NCBI GenBank assembly: GCA_900769175.1 | Contig: CAAGFP010000054.1 | Coordinates: forward strand, 1 to 18,768 | Reading direction: 5' to 3' | DNA length: 18,768 nt | From: Lachnospiraceae bacterium | GTDB taxonomy: Bacteria > Bacillota > Clostridia > Lachnospirales > Lachnospiraceae | Part shown: positions 1 to 7,906 of the stretch, one piece after another | Layout: each line of letters starts with the position of its first letter | How positions within the stretch are numbered: position 1 is the stretch's first letter | The notes under the pieces: generated by a model | The model's database searches: none | Told to the model about the DNA's origin: nothing | The model's input: the letters and a program-made list of their open reading frames with translations, nothing else | Made by a program: the position numbers and the translations under genes

Positions 1-680
1 TATTGGCAATCATTAATTTCAGACCACTGCCCGGAGATATTATTATAGAACTGACCTCGAATTTAGGTTATGCCATAGTTGACAGGATGCTTGGCGGACA
101 GGGAAATGCTCTTGATAAAGTGAGGGATTTCTCCGAAATCGAACTTTCGATTCTGGATAAAATTATCGTAATCTGCATGCAATTATTAAGAGAACCGTGG
201 AAAAATGTTGTAGAAATCAATCCGGTTCTGGAACGGATTGAAACGAATCCGCAGTTTGCCCAGATTATTGCACCGAATGAAATGATTGCGATTATTACAC
301 TGAATGTCAAAATCGGTGATGTGGAAGGATTTATGAATGTCTCGCTTCCCTATATCACGCTTGAAAGCATTATCGATAACCTGAATACAAAGTTCTGGTT
401 CTCAACCATGACGAACGTAAAGGATGATACCTATAACGAATTCCTTGAAACGACACTGAAACATGTTGATGTTCCAATCAAGGCGCTTCTCGGGAAAACG
501 AATGTTACCGTAAATGATTTCGCGAATCTTCAGACCGGAGATATTATCCGGCTTGAAACAAGTGTAGACAGCGAATTGGAAGTATATGTCGGAAATATAA
601 AGAAATTCAAAGCCGTAGCCGGAGCAAGCAATGATAAATATGCGTTGAAGGTTACGAGTATAATCAGAGAGGAGGAATGA
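1..680 (+). CDS. fliM: Flagellar motor switch protein FliM (5' truncated by window edge)
   Basis: FliM is the middle layer of the rotor C-ring; it binds CheY-P and, with FliY/FliN, sets the direction of rotation. About 225 residues are visible, against roughly 330 for the family, so the N-terminal CheY-binding helix and part of the CheC-like middle domain lie upstream. The visible part begins inside the middle domain, with the characteristic DRMLGGQG signature near residues 27-34 of the visible part. It ends in a SpoA (FliN-like) domain of about 70 residues, starting around VDVPIKALLGKTNVTV. The frame is open to the left edge, so the TTG at position 3 is only an internal codon and not a proposed start. 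The stop overlaps the GGAGG ribosome-binding site of fliY, consistent with one transcript. Identification is secure. Confidence 0.96.
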   Translation, partial: LAIINFRPLPGDIIIELTSNLGYAIVDRMLGGQGNALDKVRDFSEIELSILDKIIVICMQLLREPWKNVVEINPVLERIETNPQFAQIIAPNEMIAIITLNVKIGDVEGFMNVSLPYITLESIIDNLNTKFWFSTMTNVKDDTYNEFLETTLKHVDVPIKALLGKTNVTVNDFANLQTGDIIRLETSVDSELEVYVGNIKKFKAVAGASNDKYALKVTSIIREEE

Positions 681-684
681 ACGG

Positions 685-1944
685 GTGGATGGAATTTTAT
701 CTCAGGACGAGATTAACGCATTGTTAAGCGGAATGGATTTATCCGACCCGGTACCTGCCGAATCATCAGCACCGGTATCAAGTTCCGCTCAAGAGGATTT
801 GTCCGAAATTGAAAAGGATGCAATTGGTGAAGTTGCCAATATCAGTATGGGTACATCGGCAACCACGCTTTATTCTCTTGTGAATAGAAAAGTAAATATT
901 ACAACTCCTAAGGTTGAAATCTCAACATGGGATGATTTGGTCAGAGATTATCAAAGACCTTGCGTATTTATCCAGATTCGTTATACTTCAGGCCTTGACG
1001 GTTCGAATATCCTGATTCTGAGAGAACACGATGTAAAAGTCATCACTGACCTTATGATGGGAGGAGACGGAACGAATGTAGAAGGTGAACTTGGTGAACT
1101 GCATCTGAGTGCAATTTCGGAAGCAATGAACCAGATGATGGGCTCTTCTGCGACCTCTCTTTCTTCCATGCTCGGTAAGGTAGTGGATATTTCACCGCCG
1201 GAAGCAAGCCTTGTAGATTTATCGGAATTCAAAAAAGCAGAAGACATTGCTTCTTTCCTGACAGGGAAATTTGCAAAAATATCTTTCCGAATGCAGATTG
1301 GGGATTTGGTAGACAGCACTATTTTACAGTTATACCCGATTGAGTTTGCTAAATCTTTATATCAGATATTTATGAATAATCAGATTACGGATGCGATTCC
1401 GGAAGCATCGAGTGCAACGCATGAATCTGTTCCTGTTAGCACCCCGGAAATATCTGCAACGCAGGAGACGGCTTCCATGCCGACACCTCCTCCGGCTCCG
1501 ATGCCGCAACCCGGAATGCCGGATCCTTCCATGTATGGACAGCCTCCGATGGGAATGTATGCACAGCCTCCCATGGGAATGTACGGACAGCCGCCAATGG
1601 GAATGTATCCGCCGCCCTACGGAATGTATCAGCAGGGACCTGCGCAGGATGTCAACGTTCAGCCGGCTTCGTTCCAGAGTTTTACGAATCCTTCCGTTGC
1701 TGCCAAACAGCCTGAAAGCATGGGACTTATTATGGATGTTCCGCTTGAAGTTACCGTAGAGCTCGGAAGAACCAAGAAATCCATTGCGGATATTCTTGAT
1801 TTTGCACCCGGTACCATCATTGAACTTGATAAAATTGCCGGCGAACCGATTGATGTTTTGGTGAACGGTAAATTTGTTGCCAAGGGCGAGGTTGTAGTAA
1901 TCGAAGAAAGCTTTGGTATCAGAGTAACAGAAATCATTAAATAG
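685..1944 (+). CDS. fliY: FliY: motor switch protein with CheC-type phosphatase domain and FliN domain
   Basis: FliY replaces FliN in many Gram-positives: it is part of the switch complex and also dephosphorylates CheY-P at the motor. Residues 3-16 (GILSQDEINALLSG) match the FliM-type CheY-P-binding helix. Residues about 40-230 form a CheC/FliM-like domain with two complete phosphatase signatures (D/S-x3-E-x2-N-x22-P): D45/E49/N52/P75 and S142/E146/N149/P172. Both look catalytically competent. A Pro/Met/Gly/Tyr-rich linker (about 265-325) contains octapeptide repeats, followed by a SpoA/FliN domain at about 345-419. At 419 residues it is longer than the Bacillus protein (about 380), mostly because of this linker. 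The start is GTG at 685, chosen because it follows the ribosome-binding site GGAGG (671-675) and opens directly into the CheY-binding motif. The gene lies 4 nt after fliM. Confidence 0.95.
   Translation: MDGILSQDEINALLSGMDLSDPVPAESSAPVSSSAQEDLSEIEKDAIGEVANISMGTSATTLYSLVNRKVNITTPKVEISTWDDLVRDYQRPCVFIQIRYTSGLDGSNILILREHDVKVITDLMMGGDGTNVEGELGELHLSAISEAMNQMMGSSATSLSSMLGKVVDISPPEASLVDLSEFKKAEDIASFLTGKFAKISFRMQIGDLVDSTILQLYPIEFAKSLYQIFMNNQITDAIPEASSATHESVPVSTPEISATQETASMPTPPPAPMPQPGMPDPSMYGQPPMGMYAQPPMGMYGQPPMGMYPPPYGMYQQGPAQDVNVQPASFQSFTNPSVAAKQPESMGLIMDVPLEVTVELGRTKKSIADILDFAPGTIIELDKIAGEPIDVLVNGKFVAKGEVVVIEESFGIRVTEIIK
1531..1629 (+). repeat. In-frame 24-bp tandem repeats in the fliY linker
   Basis: Three consecutive 24-bp units (1531-1602) encode MYGQPPMG, MYAQPPMG and MYGQPPMG. 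They are followed by degenerate copies reading MYPPPYG and MY. The units differ mainly at third codon positions, such as CCTCCG, CCTCCC and CCGCCA. This suggests an old duplication held at the protein level, not a very recent slippage product. Each unit is a multiple of three, so changes in copy number would alter linker length without breaking the frame. Confidence 0.85.
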
Positions 1945-1960
1945 ACAGGGAGATATTATT

Positions 1961-2323
1961 ATGGGAAAGAACATTTTAGTCGTTGATGATGCAGCATTTA
2001 TGCGTATGATGATTAAAGATATTTTAACAAAAAATGGTTATACTGTGGTAGGAGAGGCAGAAAACGGTGTGAAGGCTTTAGAGAAATACAATGAATTAAA
2101 GCCGGATCTGGTACTTATGGATATCACAATGCCCGAGAAAGACGGGATTCAGGCATTAAAAGATATCAAGGCAACAGACAGCGCCGCTCATGTGATTATG
2201 TGTTCCGCAATGGGTCAGCAGGCAATGGTTATTGAAGCGATTCAGTCGGGAGCAAAAGATTTCATCGTTAAACCCTTCCAGGCAGATCGTGTATTGGAAG
2301 CAGTGAAGAAGGTAGTAGGATAA
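1961..2323 (+). CDS. cheY: Chemotaxis response regulator CheY
   Basis: This is a single-domain receiver of 120 residues, the usual length for CheY. CheA-P phosphorylates it and it then binds the FliM/FliY switch. The key residues are all visible: the acidic pair D9/D10, the phospho-acceptor D54 (in LVLMDITMP), the switch residue S82, F101 at the aromatic switch position and K104 before P105. There is no output domain. It sits between fliY and fliO, the position cheY holds in the Bacillus fla/che operon. This supports a motor-signalling role and argues against an unrelated two-component regulator. The start ATG follows an AGGGAG-like site at about 1947-1952. Confidence 0.95.
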   Translation: MGKNILVVDDAAFMRMMIKDILTKNGYTVVGEAENGVKALEKYNELKPDLVLMDITMPEKDGIQALKDIKATDSAAHVIMCSAMGQQAMVIEAIQSGAKDFIVKPFQADRVLEAVKKVVG

Positions 2324-2324
2324 A

Positions 2325-2693
2325 ATGTTATTAGCGTTGTCCGGTTCCAATATCAATCCGATTGCCCAGTTCCTAACCGTGCTTGTAATTTTTATCGGAG
2401 TTTTGGCATTGACCTATTTCTCCACACGCTGGGTGGCCGGATATCAAAAGAATAAAATGCTTTCCGGGAATATTAATGTTCTGGAAACATTCAAAATTGC
2501 ACAGAATAAGTATGTTCAGATTATACGGATCGGAGATAAAATTTTTGCTGTTGCAATTTCGAAGGACCAGGTAACTTTGCTTGGGGAAATCAATGAGGAA
2601 AGCCTGGTTATTGAAGAGCAAACGATGGCGACGCCCGGAGCGGATTTCAAATCTATTCTGGAAGCAGCCAAGAAATTTACAAAAAAGAAATAG
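2325..2693 (+). CDS. fliO: Flagellar biosynthetic protein FliO
   Basis: FliO is a small bitopic membrane protein that helps assemble the FliP/FliQ/FliR export-gate core. The 122-residue product has a short N-terminus, one membrane helix at about residues 13-34 and a soluble cytoplasmic tail. The tail carries the family-typical segment at about 50-95 (NVLETFKIAQNKYVQIIRIG onward). Sequence similarity within this family is weak, so the call rests on topology, size and position directly before fliP. The start lies 1 nt after the cheY stop, suggesting translational coupling. A TAGGAT stretch inside the cheY end could serve as a modest ribosome-binding site. Confidence 0.88.
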   Translation: MLLALSGSNINPIAQFLTVLVIFIGVLALTYFSTRWVAGYQKNKMLSGNINVLETFKIAQNKYVQIIRIGDKIFAVAISKDQVTLLGEINEESLVIEEQTMATPGADFKSILEAAKKFTKKK

Positions 2694-2702
2694 GCGATTG
2701 AT

Positions 2703-3554
2703 ATGAAGAATACTAAATTCAAATTTCGAATCGTGGGAATTCTGTGCCTGCTGTTTATGATGGCAGGCATATTGTTTATTTTATTACCTGTGCGTGTTCA
2801 CGCGACGGAAGATGGCAGTGAACCTTATTCGGGGTCTCCCGAGGCAGATCTGCTCGGAAGTATTCTTCCCGATGCGCAGAATGCCAACGGAAGTACGTTT
2901 CAGATTTCCTATGACAACGGAAACGGTGAAATCAATGGTGCATTAAGAATTATGCTTTTGCTGACCGCGATTTCGTTCGCACCGGCAGCAATGATCATGC
3001 TGACGTCATTTACGAGAATTATTATCGTAATGCATTTTACCAGATCTGCGCTCGGAACACAGTCGGCACCACCGAATCAGGTATTAATCGGGATTTCCAT
3101 ATTTTTGACCTTATTCATCATGGGTCCGATTTTTACTCAAATCAATAATGAAGCCATTAAGCCGTATGAAGCAGGTGAAATCACACAGGAAGAAGCCATT
3201 GACTTAGGAATGGCACCGCTTCGTGAATTCATGTACGGGCAGACGCAAAGCAGGGATGTTTCCGTATTTATGGAGATTTCCGGGAATGAATGGGACGGCA
3301 CACCCGAAGATGTTCCGACGTCCGTTCTGATCCCGAGTTTTATTTTAAGCGAGCTTCGTACTTCATTTATTATCGGCTTCCTGATTTATGTACCGTTTAT
3401 CGTAATTGATATGGTGGTTTCTTCCGTCCTGATGAGTATGGGTATGATGATGCTTCCGCCGACGACGATTTCCATGCCGTTTAAAATTCTTTTATTCGTA
3501 CTTGCAGACGGATGGAATCTTGTAATCGTAAACCTTGTTAAGTCATTTTATTAG
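2703..3554 (+). CDS. fliP: Flagellar export gate protein FliP
   Basis: FliP is a core subunit of the flagellar type III secretion export gate in the inner membrane (a FliP5-FliQ4-FliR1 assembly in characterised systems). The 283-residue protein starts with a cleavable signal peptide: KNTKFKFR, a hydrophobic core at about 10-30 and a likely cleavage site after A34 (VHA). FliP is one of the few flagellar membrane proteins made with a signal sequence. The diagnostic core follows: MLTSFTRIIIV, then ALGTQSAPPNQVLIG, PLREFM and a C-terminus ending ADGW...KSFY. It is longer than the roughly 245-residue enterobacterial protein because of an acidic, Gly/Asn-rich stretch (about 35-78) after the signal peptide. 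Confidence 0.97.
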   Translation: MKNTKFKFRIVGILCLLFMMAGILFILLPVRVHATEDGSEPYSGSPEADLLGSILPDAQNANGSTFQISYDNGNGEINGALRIMLLLTAISFAPAAMIMLTSFTRIIIVMHFTRSALGTQSAPPNQVLIGISIFLTLFIMGPIFTQINNEAIKPYEAGEITQEEAIDLGMAPLREFMYGQTQSRDVSVFMEISGNEWDGTPEDVPTSVLIPSFILSELRTSFIIGFLIYVPFIVIDMVVSSVLMSMGMMMLPPTTISMPFKILLFVLADGWNLVIVNLVKSFY

Positions 3555-3575
3555 CGAAGAAAGGAGAGGAGTGAA

Positions 3576-3845
3576 ATGTCAACAAACGACGTAATCAGTA
3601 TTGCGAGAGATGCCTTATACACGATTATCATTACCTCCGCTCCCTGTCTTTTGGTATCTTTGGTTATCGGTATCGTGGTCAGTATTTTTCAGACGGTTAC
3701 ATCCATTCAGGAACAGACGATGACCTTTGTGCCCAAGATACTAGGAATTTTTATCTGTATCATGTTCTTAGGACACTGGATGTTAAACTCCATGGTTACG
3801 TTTATGACGGATTTATGGTCGAAAATCAGTGTTTATGTAGGATAA
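3576..3845 (+). CDS. fliQ: Flagellar export gate protein FliQ
   Basis: This is an 89-residue protein with two membrane helices (about 15-40 and 52-75), the normal size and topology of FliQ. It carries the family motifs APCLLVSLVIGIVVSIFQ and TSIQEQTMTFVPKI. FliQ subunits pack around FliP/FliR in the export gate. A strong ribosome-binding site (AAGGAGAGGAG, 3561-3571) precedes the ATG. The gene lies between fliP and fliR in the standard P-Q-R order. Confidence 0.97.
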   Translation: MSTNDVISIARDALYTIIITSAPCLLVSLVIGIVVSIFQTVTSIQEQTMTFVPKILGIFICIMFLGHWMLNSMVTFMTDLWSKISVYVG

Positions 3846-3849
3846 AAGT

Positions 3850-4644
3850 ATGATTGATTTATCGTTTCCAATAGAAGAACTGGAATATTTTCTGCTGATT
3901 ATGACCCGTGTGACCTGTTTTATTTTTACGGCACCCTTTTTCAGCATCGGAAGTGTTCCGGGCAGAGTGAAAATCGGCTTTGGTTTTTTCACATCCATCA
4001 TGATTTATTATATGACCATGCCTCACGTATATCCCATCACCACAACCGTCTGGGAATATGGAACTCTTGTGATGAAGGAAGCCACGGCCGGTCTGTTAAT
4101 CGGTCTTGCAGCCGGACTTTGTACAAGCATTGTCCTGTTTGCGGGTCGGATTATTGATATGGAAATGGGTCTTGCAATGGCATCGCAGTTTGATCCGATG
4201 ACAAAAATGGATGCTACGAATACCGGTCTGTATTATCAGTATATGATTTATCTGCTTATGATTGTGACGGGAATGTATCAATATTTTTTAAGTGCAATCT
4301 CAGAGACTTTTATTCTGATTCCGGTAGGGGCGGTTACCGTTCAATATGAACATATTCTGGATTCGTTCGTGAAGTTTCTTGCGGATTATATGATGATTGG
4401 AATGCGAATCTGCATGCCGGTCTTTTGTGCGATTATGCTGCTGAATGCGGTACTTGCCATTCTGGCAAAGGTTGCTCCGCAAATGAATATGTTCGCGGTC
4501 GGAATCCAGCTTAAAGTAATTACAGGACTCGGTATATTGTTTCTAACCGTATATTTGTTACCCACCGCCTCCGATTTAATTTTTACGGAAATGAAAAGAA
4601 TGGTGGTAAGGGTTGTGGAGGGCCTGATGAATGTTGGATTATGA
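3850..4644 (+). CDS. fliR: Flagellar export gate protein FliR
   Basis: FliR is the single-copy component of the export-gate core that contacts FlhB. The 264-residue product is strongly hydrophobic with about six membrane segments and no signal peptide. It shows the FliR hallmarks: an N-terminal TRVTCFIFTAPFFS segment followed by VPGRVKIG, the segment MEMGLAMASQFDPM (about 103-116), and a C-terminal hydrophobic stretch with VAPQMNMFAVGIQLK. It starts 4 nt after the fliQ stop and overlaps flhB by 14 nt. FliR and FlhB are fused in some Clostridium species; here they are separate but overlapping in different frames. Confidence 0.96.
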   Translation: MIDLSFPIEELEYFLLIMTRVTCFIFTAPFFSIGSVPGRVKIGFGFFTSIMIYYMTMPHVYPITTTVWEYGTLVMKEATAGLLIGLAAGLCTSIVLFAGRIIDMEMGLAMASQFDPMTKMDATNTGLYYQYMIYLLMIVTGMYQYFLSAISETFILIPVGAVTVQYEHILDSFVKFLADYMMIGMRICMPVFCAIMLLNAVLAILAKVAPQMNMFAVGIQLKVITGLGILFLTVYLLPTASDLIFTEMKRMVVRVVEGLMNVGL

Positions 4645-5740
4645 CCTTCAGCTGTTCGCCAAGGACGGACCGGGTGGTGAAAAAACAGAAGAACCTACTG
4701 CGAAAAAGTTAGAGGATGCCAGAAAAGAAGGACAGGTCGCCAAGAGTAAGGAATTAAGCTTAGGCTTTGGGCTTCTAGCAATGTTCATTCTTTTAAAAAT
4801 ATATGTTTCTCTGCTCGGAGAACAGTTCATGGATTTATTTTCCATTGTGTATAATCGGATTCCGGAACTGACAACCTTTGTATCAGGGAAGATTCCAACC
4901 TGGGATTATTTCAATTTCTTCCGCTATATTCTGTTGCGGGCAGTGCTGTTAATGATTCCTTTTATGCTGATTGCTTTAGCGGTCGGAGTGGTAGTGGAAA
5001 TTGCTCAGGTAAAATGGGCGCCGACAACCAAGCCGTTACAGCCTAAATTTAATAAAATGAATCCAATCAGCGGATTCAAAAGGATATTTTCGGTTCAGTC
5101 TCTGGTTGAGTTTCTGAAATCGTTGTTAAAAATCGGGCTGATTGTCTGGATTGTTTATTCAACAATGCGTGATAACTGGGGAATTATCTTCCGTTTTCTT
5201 GATATGCCGGTGGAACAGACGATAGCACAAATTGGGGAACTGGTCATCAATCTTGGCATTAAGCTTGCTTTATTTTATCTGATTATTGCTTTTGCGGACT
5301 TCCTCTTCCAGAAGTGGAAATTCAAGCAGGATATGATGATGACAAAGCAGGAAGTGAAAGATGAATTTAAGCAGGCGGAAGGAGATCCGCAGATAAAGGG
5401 CAAGATTCGTCAGAAAATGATGCAGATTTCAAGGCAGAGAATGATGCAGGATATACCGAAGGCGGATGTTGTAATTACAAATCCGACCCATTTCGCGGTT
5501 GCCTTGAAATACGACCCGGCACTTTTCCCGGCACCGTATGTGGTTGCAAAGGGTACGGACCATTTAGCAGCAAAGATTAAGGAAGTCGCCCGGGAAAACA
5601 ATGTTGAGATTGTTGAAAACAAGCCGCTTGCACGTTCGCTTTATGCCAATGTTCAAATCGGCGAAGTGATAACGGAAGATTTGTACAAGGCGGTAGCCGA
5701 TATCCTTGCGATGGTATATAAAATGCAGGGAAAAGTTTAA
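4631..5740 (+). CDS. flhB: Flagellar export switch protein FlhB
   Basis: FlhB switches the export apparatus from rod/hook to filament substrates through self-cleavage of its cytoplasmic domain. The 369-residue protein has a cytoplasmic N-terminus (GEKTEEPTAKKLEDARKEGQ), four membrane segments between about 43 and 228, and a cytoplasmic domain with the NPTH autocleavage motif at N284-H287, where cleavage falls between N and P. The C-terminal subdomain (ALKYDP, then ENKPLARSLY) is complete. The start at 4631 follows GGAGGG (4617-4622), and the first residues (MLDYDLQLFA) look typical of clostridial FlhB. This start gives a 14-nt overlap with fliR. Confidence 0.97.
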   Translation: MLDYDLQLFAKDGPGGEKTEEPTAKKLEDARKEGQVAKSKELSLGFGLLAMFILLKIYVSLLGEQFMDLFSIVYNRIPELTTFVSGKIPTWDYFNFFRYILLRAVLLMIPFMLIALAVGVVVEIAQVKWAPTTKPLQPKFNKMNPISGFKRIFSVQSLVEFLKSLLKIGLIVWIVYSTMRDNWGIIFRFLDMPVEQTIAQIGELVINLGIKLALFYLIIAFADFLFQKWKFKQDMMMTKQEVKDEFKQAEGDPQIKGKIRQKMMQISRQRMMQDIPKADVVITNPTHFAVALKYDPALFPAPYVVAKGTDHLAAKIKEVARENNVEIVENKPLARSLYANVQIGEVITEDLYKAVADILAMVYKMQGKV

Positions 5741-5872
5741 AGCTGAATAAGAATATGTGAAAGAAACCGGAATAATTCTAAGAACATTTCAAAGGATTGT
5801 TTCAGGAATAGATATTATAAAAAGTATTGGAAGCATATTTCAGAGAATATTTTGAAGAAAGGAGTGGTAGAT
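5741..5872 (+). other. Non-coding gap between flhB and flhA
   Basis: This 132-nt AT-rich gap is the longest non-coding stretch inside the fliM-to-PilZ block. It contains no convincing open frame, no GC-rich hairpin with a U-tract and no well-spaced -35/-10 pair. TTGTTT (5797-5802) and TATTAT (5813-5818) are only 10 nt apart, too close for a sigma-A promoter. The last part holds the flhA ribosome-binding site. Read-through from flhB into flhA is the simplest reading; a weak internal promoter cannot be excluded. Confidence 0.6.
5857..5863 (+). promoter_or_regulatory. Ribosome-binding site that fixes the flhA start
   Basis: AAAGGAG lies 9 nt before the GTG at 5873. It overlaps or directly abuts the in-frame TTG (5852) and GTG (5864), so neither of those can be the start it serves. 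An ATG at 5871 is out of frame. Confidence 0.85.
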
Positions 5873-7906
5873 GTGAAAAAAGCAGATTTAGGCGTGGCGC
5901 TTTATATCCTGACCGCTTTTATCATGTTAATCGTTCCTCTGCCAAGCTTTCTTTTAGATATTCTTATGACATTAAACATTGCAACTGCATTTATTATTAT
6001 GTTTGGTTGTATGTTTGCGAAAGAAGTTCTGGACTTATCCTATTTCCCGACGATTCTTTTGTTTACCACAATTTTCAGAATCGCTCTGAATGTGTCGTCC
6101 ACCAGATTGATTCTTACAACCGGTAATTCCGGAAATGTCGTTCAGACATTTGGTAATTTCGTCGGTGGCGGAAATTTAGTTGTCGGTGTTGTTATTTTTG
6201 CGATTTTGATCATCATTCAGTTCATGGTAATCAATAAAGGTTCTGAACGTGTGGCTGAAGTTACGGCCAGATTTACCCTGGATGCCATGCCCGGTAAACA
6301 GATGGCGATTGATGCTGACTTAAATACCGGAGCAATTACCGATGAAGAAGCAAAGGAAAGACGTGAGAAGATTCAGCTGGAATCCAGCTTCTTTGGTTCC
6401 ATGGATGGTGCTGTTAAGTATGTAAAAGGAGATGCGGTTGCAGGTCTGATTATTACGGCCGTGAATATCGTCGGAGGAATCCTGGTCGGTGTTCTGATGC
6501 AGGGCATGGACATTACAACTGCATTAAACCGTTTTGTTATTCTGACAATCGGTGACGGACTTGTATCCCAGATTCCGTCCTTATTGATTTCACTGGCAAC
6601 CGGTATTCTGGTAACAAAAGGTTCCAAGCAGGCGGATTTTGGCACAGTGCTTGTAAGTCAGTTATTCGGCGTCCCCAAGGTATTGTATCTTGTAGGCGGA
6701 ACCATTATGGCACTCGGTATCCTTACGCCGTTAAATATTTTATTATATGTCGTTTTCGGTGCATTCTTTATTATTACCGGACGTATCGTACAGAATAATA
6801 TCCAGACTTCCGATATTGAGAAAGAAACCGACAAAGCGGAAGAAGAGGCAAAACAGACCAGGCAGCCTGAAAATGTTAATTCTCTTTTGCAGGTTGATCC
6901 GATTGAACTCGAATTCGGTTACGGAATTATTCCGCTTGCCGATGTCAATCAGGGTGGTGATTTGCTGGATCGTGTTGTTATGATTCGACGGCAGATTGCA
7001 CTTGAACTTGGTACCGTAGTTCCGATTATCCGATTAAGGGATAATATCCAGCTGAATCCGAATCAGTATATAATCAAGATTAAAGGCATTCAGGTCAGCG
7101 AAGGGGAAATTTTATTCGACCACTATATGGCAATGAATCCGGGCTTTGTAACGGAAGAAATAACGGGAATTCCTACATTTGAACCTTCTTTCCATCTGCC
7201 TGCAATCTGGATTACGGAAAGCCAGAGAGAACGGGCAGAGGCAAGCGGTTATACGGTTGTTGATCCGCCTTCCATTATTGCAACGCATTTGACGGAGATT
7301 ATCAGACATCATCTGGCTGAACTTTTATCCAGACAGGATGTATCCAGACTGGTTGATAATTTAAAAGAATCAAACCCTGCTTTAATTGAAGAACTGATAC
7401 CGAAGCTCTTAGGGCTTGGAGAAATTCAGAAGGTTTTACAGAATTTGCTGCGTGAGGGAATTTCCATAAGGGATTTGCTCACGATATTTGAAACACTTGC
7501 CGATCATGCAACGGTTACCAGAGATACGGATATTCTGACCGAGTATGTCAGACAAAGCCTCAAACGGGCAATTTCAGGAAAATTTTTCCCGGCGAATGAA
7601 ACCACGAGCGTGGTCACGCTGGATCCGAAACTGGAACAGGAAATCATGAGCAGTGTAAAACAGACCGAACAGGGTGCTTTCATCAACCTCGATCCGGAAA
7701 AGACGAAAAAAATCATGCAAAGCGTGGAAACGGAAACGGAGAAATTGGAACGTCTCGGAAAGACGCCGATTATTCTTACTTCGCCCATTGTAAGAATGTA
7801 TTTCAAGAAACTTTCGGAAGATTATTTCCGTGATTTAATTGTGATTTCCTATAATGAAATCGAAAATAATGTTGAACTTCAGTCTGTTGGGATGGTGACA
7901 GTATGA
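5873..7906 (+). CDS. flhA: Flagellar export gate protein FlhA
   Basis: FlhA is the large export-gate subunit. It forms a nonameric ring whose cytoplasmic domain docks chaperone-substrate complexes and couples export to proton flow. From the GTG at 5873 it is 677 residues, normal for the family. The N-terminal part (to about 310) is strongly hydrophobic, consistent with eight membrane helices. The FHIPEP-family signature region is at about 126-164, including RFTLDAMPGKQMAIDADLN. The linker and the four-subdomain cytoplasmic part fill about 320-677. The opening VKKADLGVALYI, with its hydrophobic segment immediately after, suits this start. A TTG 21 nt upstream would add seven residues but has no ribosome-binding site. 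The 3' end overlaps flhF by 4 nt (ATGA). Confidence 0.96.
   Translation: MKKADLGVALYILTAFIMLIVPLPSFLLDILMTLNIATAFIIMFGCMFAKEVLDLSYFPTILLFTTIFRIALNVSSTRLILTTGNSGNVVQTFGNFVGGGNLVVGVVIFAILIIIQFMVINKGSERVAEVTARFTLDAMPGKQMAIDADLNTGAITDEEAKERREKIQLESSFFGSMDGAVKYVKGDAVAGLIITAVNIVGGILVGVLMQGMDITTALNRFVILTIGDGLVSQIPSLLISLATGILVTKGSKQADFGTVLVSQLFGVPKVLYLVGGTIMALGILTPLNILLYVVFGAFFIITGRIVQNNIQTSDIEKETDKAEEEAKQTRQPENVNSLLQVDPIELEFGYGIIPLADVNQGGDLLDRVVMIRRQIALELGTVVPIIRLRDNIQLNPNQYIIKIKGIQVSEGEILFDHYMAMNPGFVTEEITGIPTFEPSFHLPAIWITESQRERAEASGYTVVDPPSIIATHLTEIIRHHLAELLSRQDVSRLVDNLKESNPALIEELIPKLLGLGEIQKVLQNLLREGISIRDLLTIFETLADHATVTRDTDILTEYVRQSLKRAISGKFFPANETTSVVTLDPKLEQEIMSSVKQTEQGAFINLDPEKTKKIMQSVETETEKLERLGKTPIILTSPIVRMYFKKLSEDYFRDLIVISYNEIENNVELQSVGMVTV

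Noticed and set aside
1357..1974. A 205-residue minus-strand open frame opposite fliY, rich in His and Arg
   Set aside because: It is antisense to the fliY linker repeats and the FliN domain. Its odd composition simply reflects the complement of Pro/Met/Gly codons, and fliY is clearly the real gene.
5785..5845. Three ATTTCA/GTTTCA-like short repeats before flhA
   Set aside because: They are only 5-6 bases long, irregularly spaced and in AT-rich DNA, so chance is a sufficient explanation.
5852..5872. TTG at 5852 as the flhA start
   Set aside because: It has no ribosome-binding site, and the only good site (5857-5863) lies downstream of it and serves the GTG at 5873.
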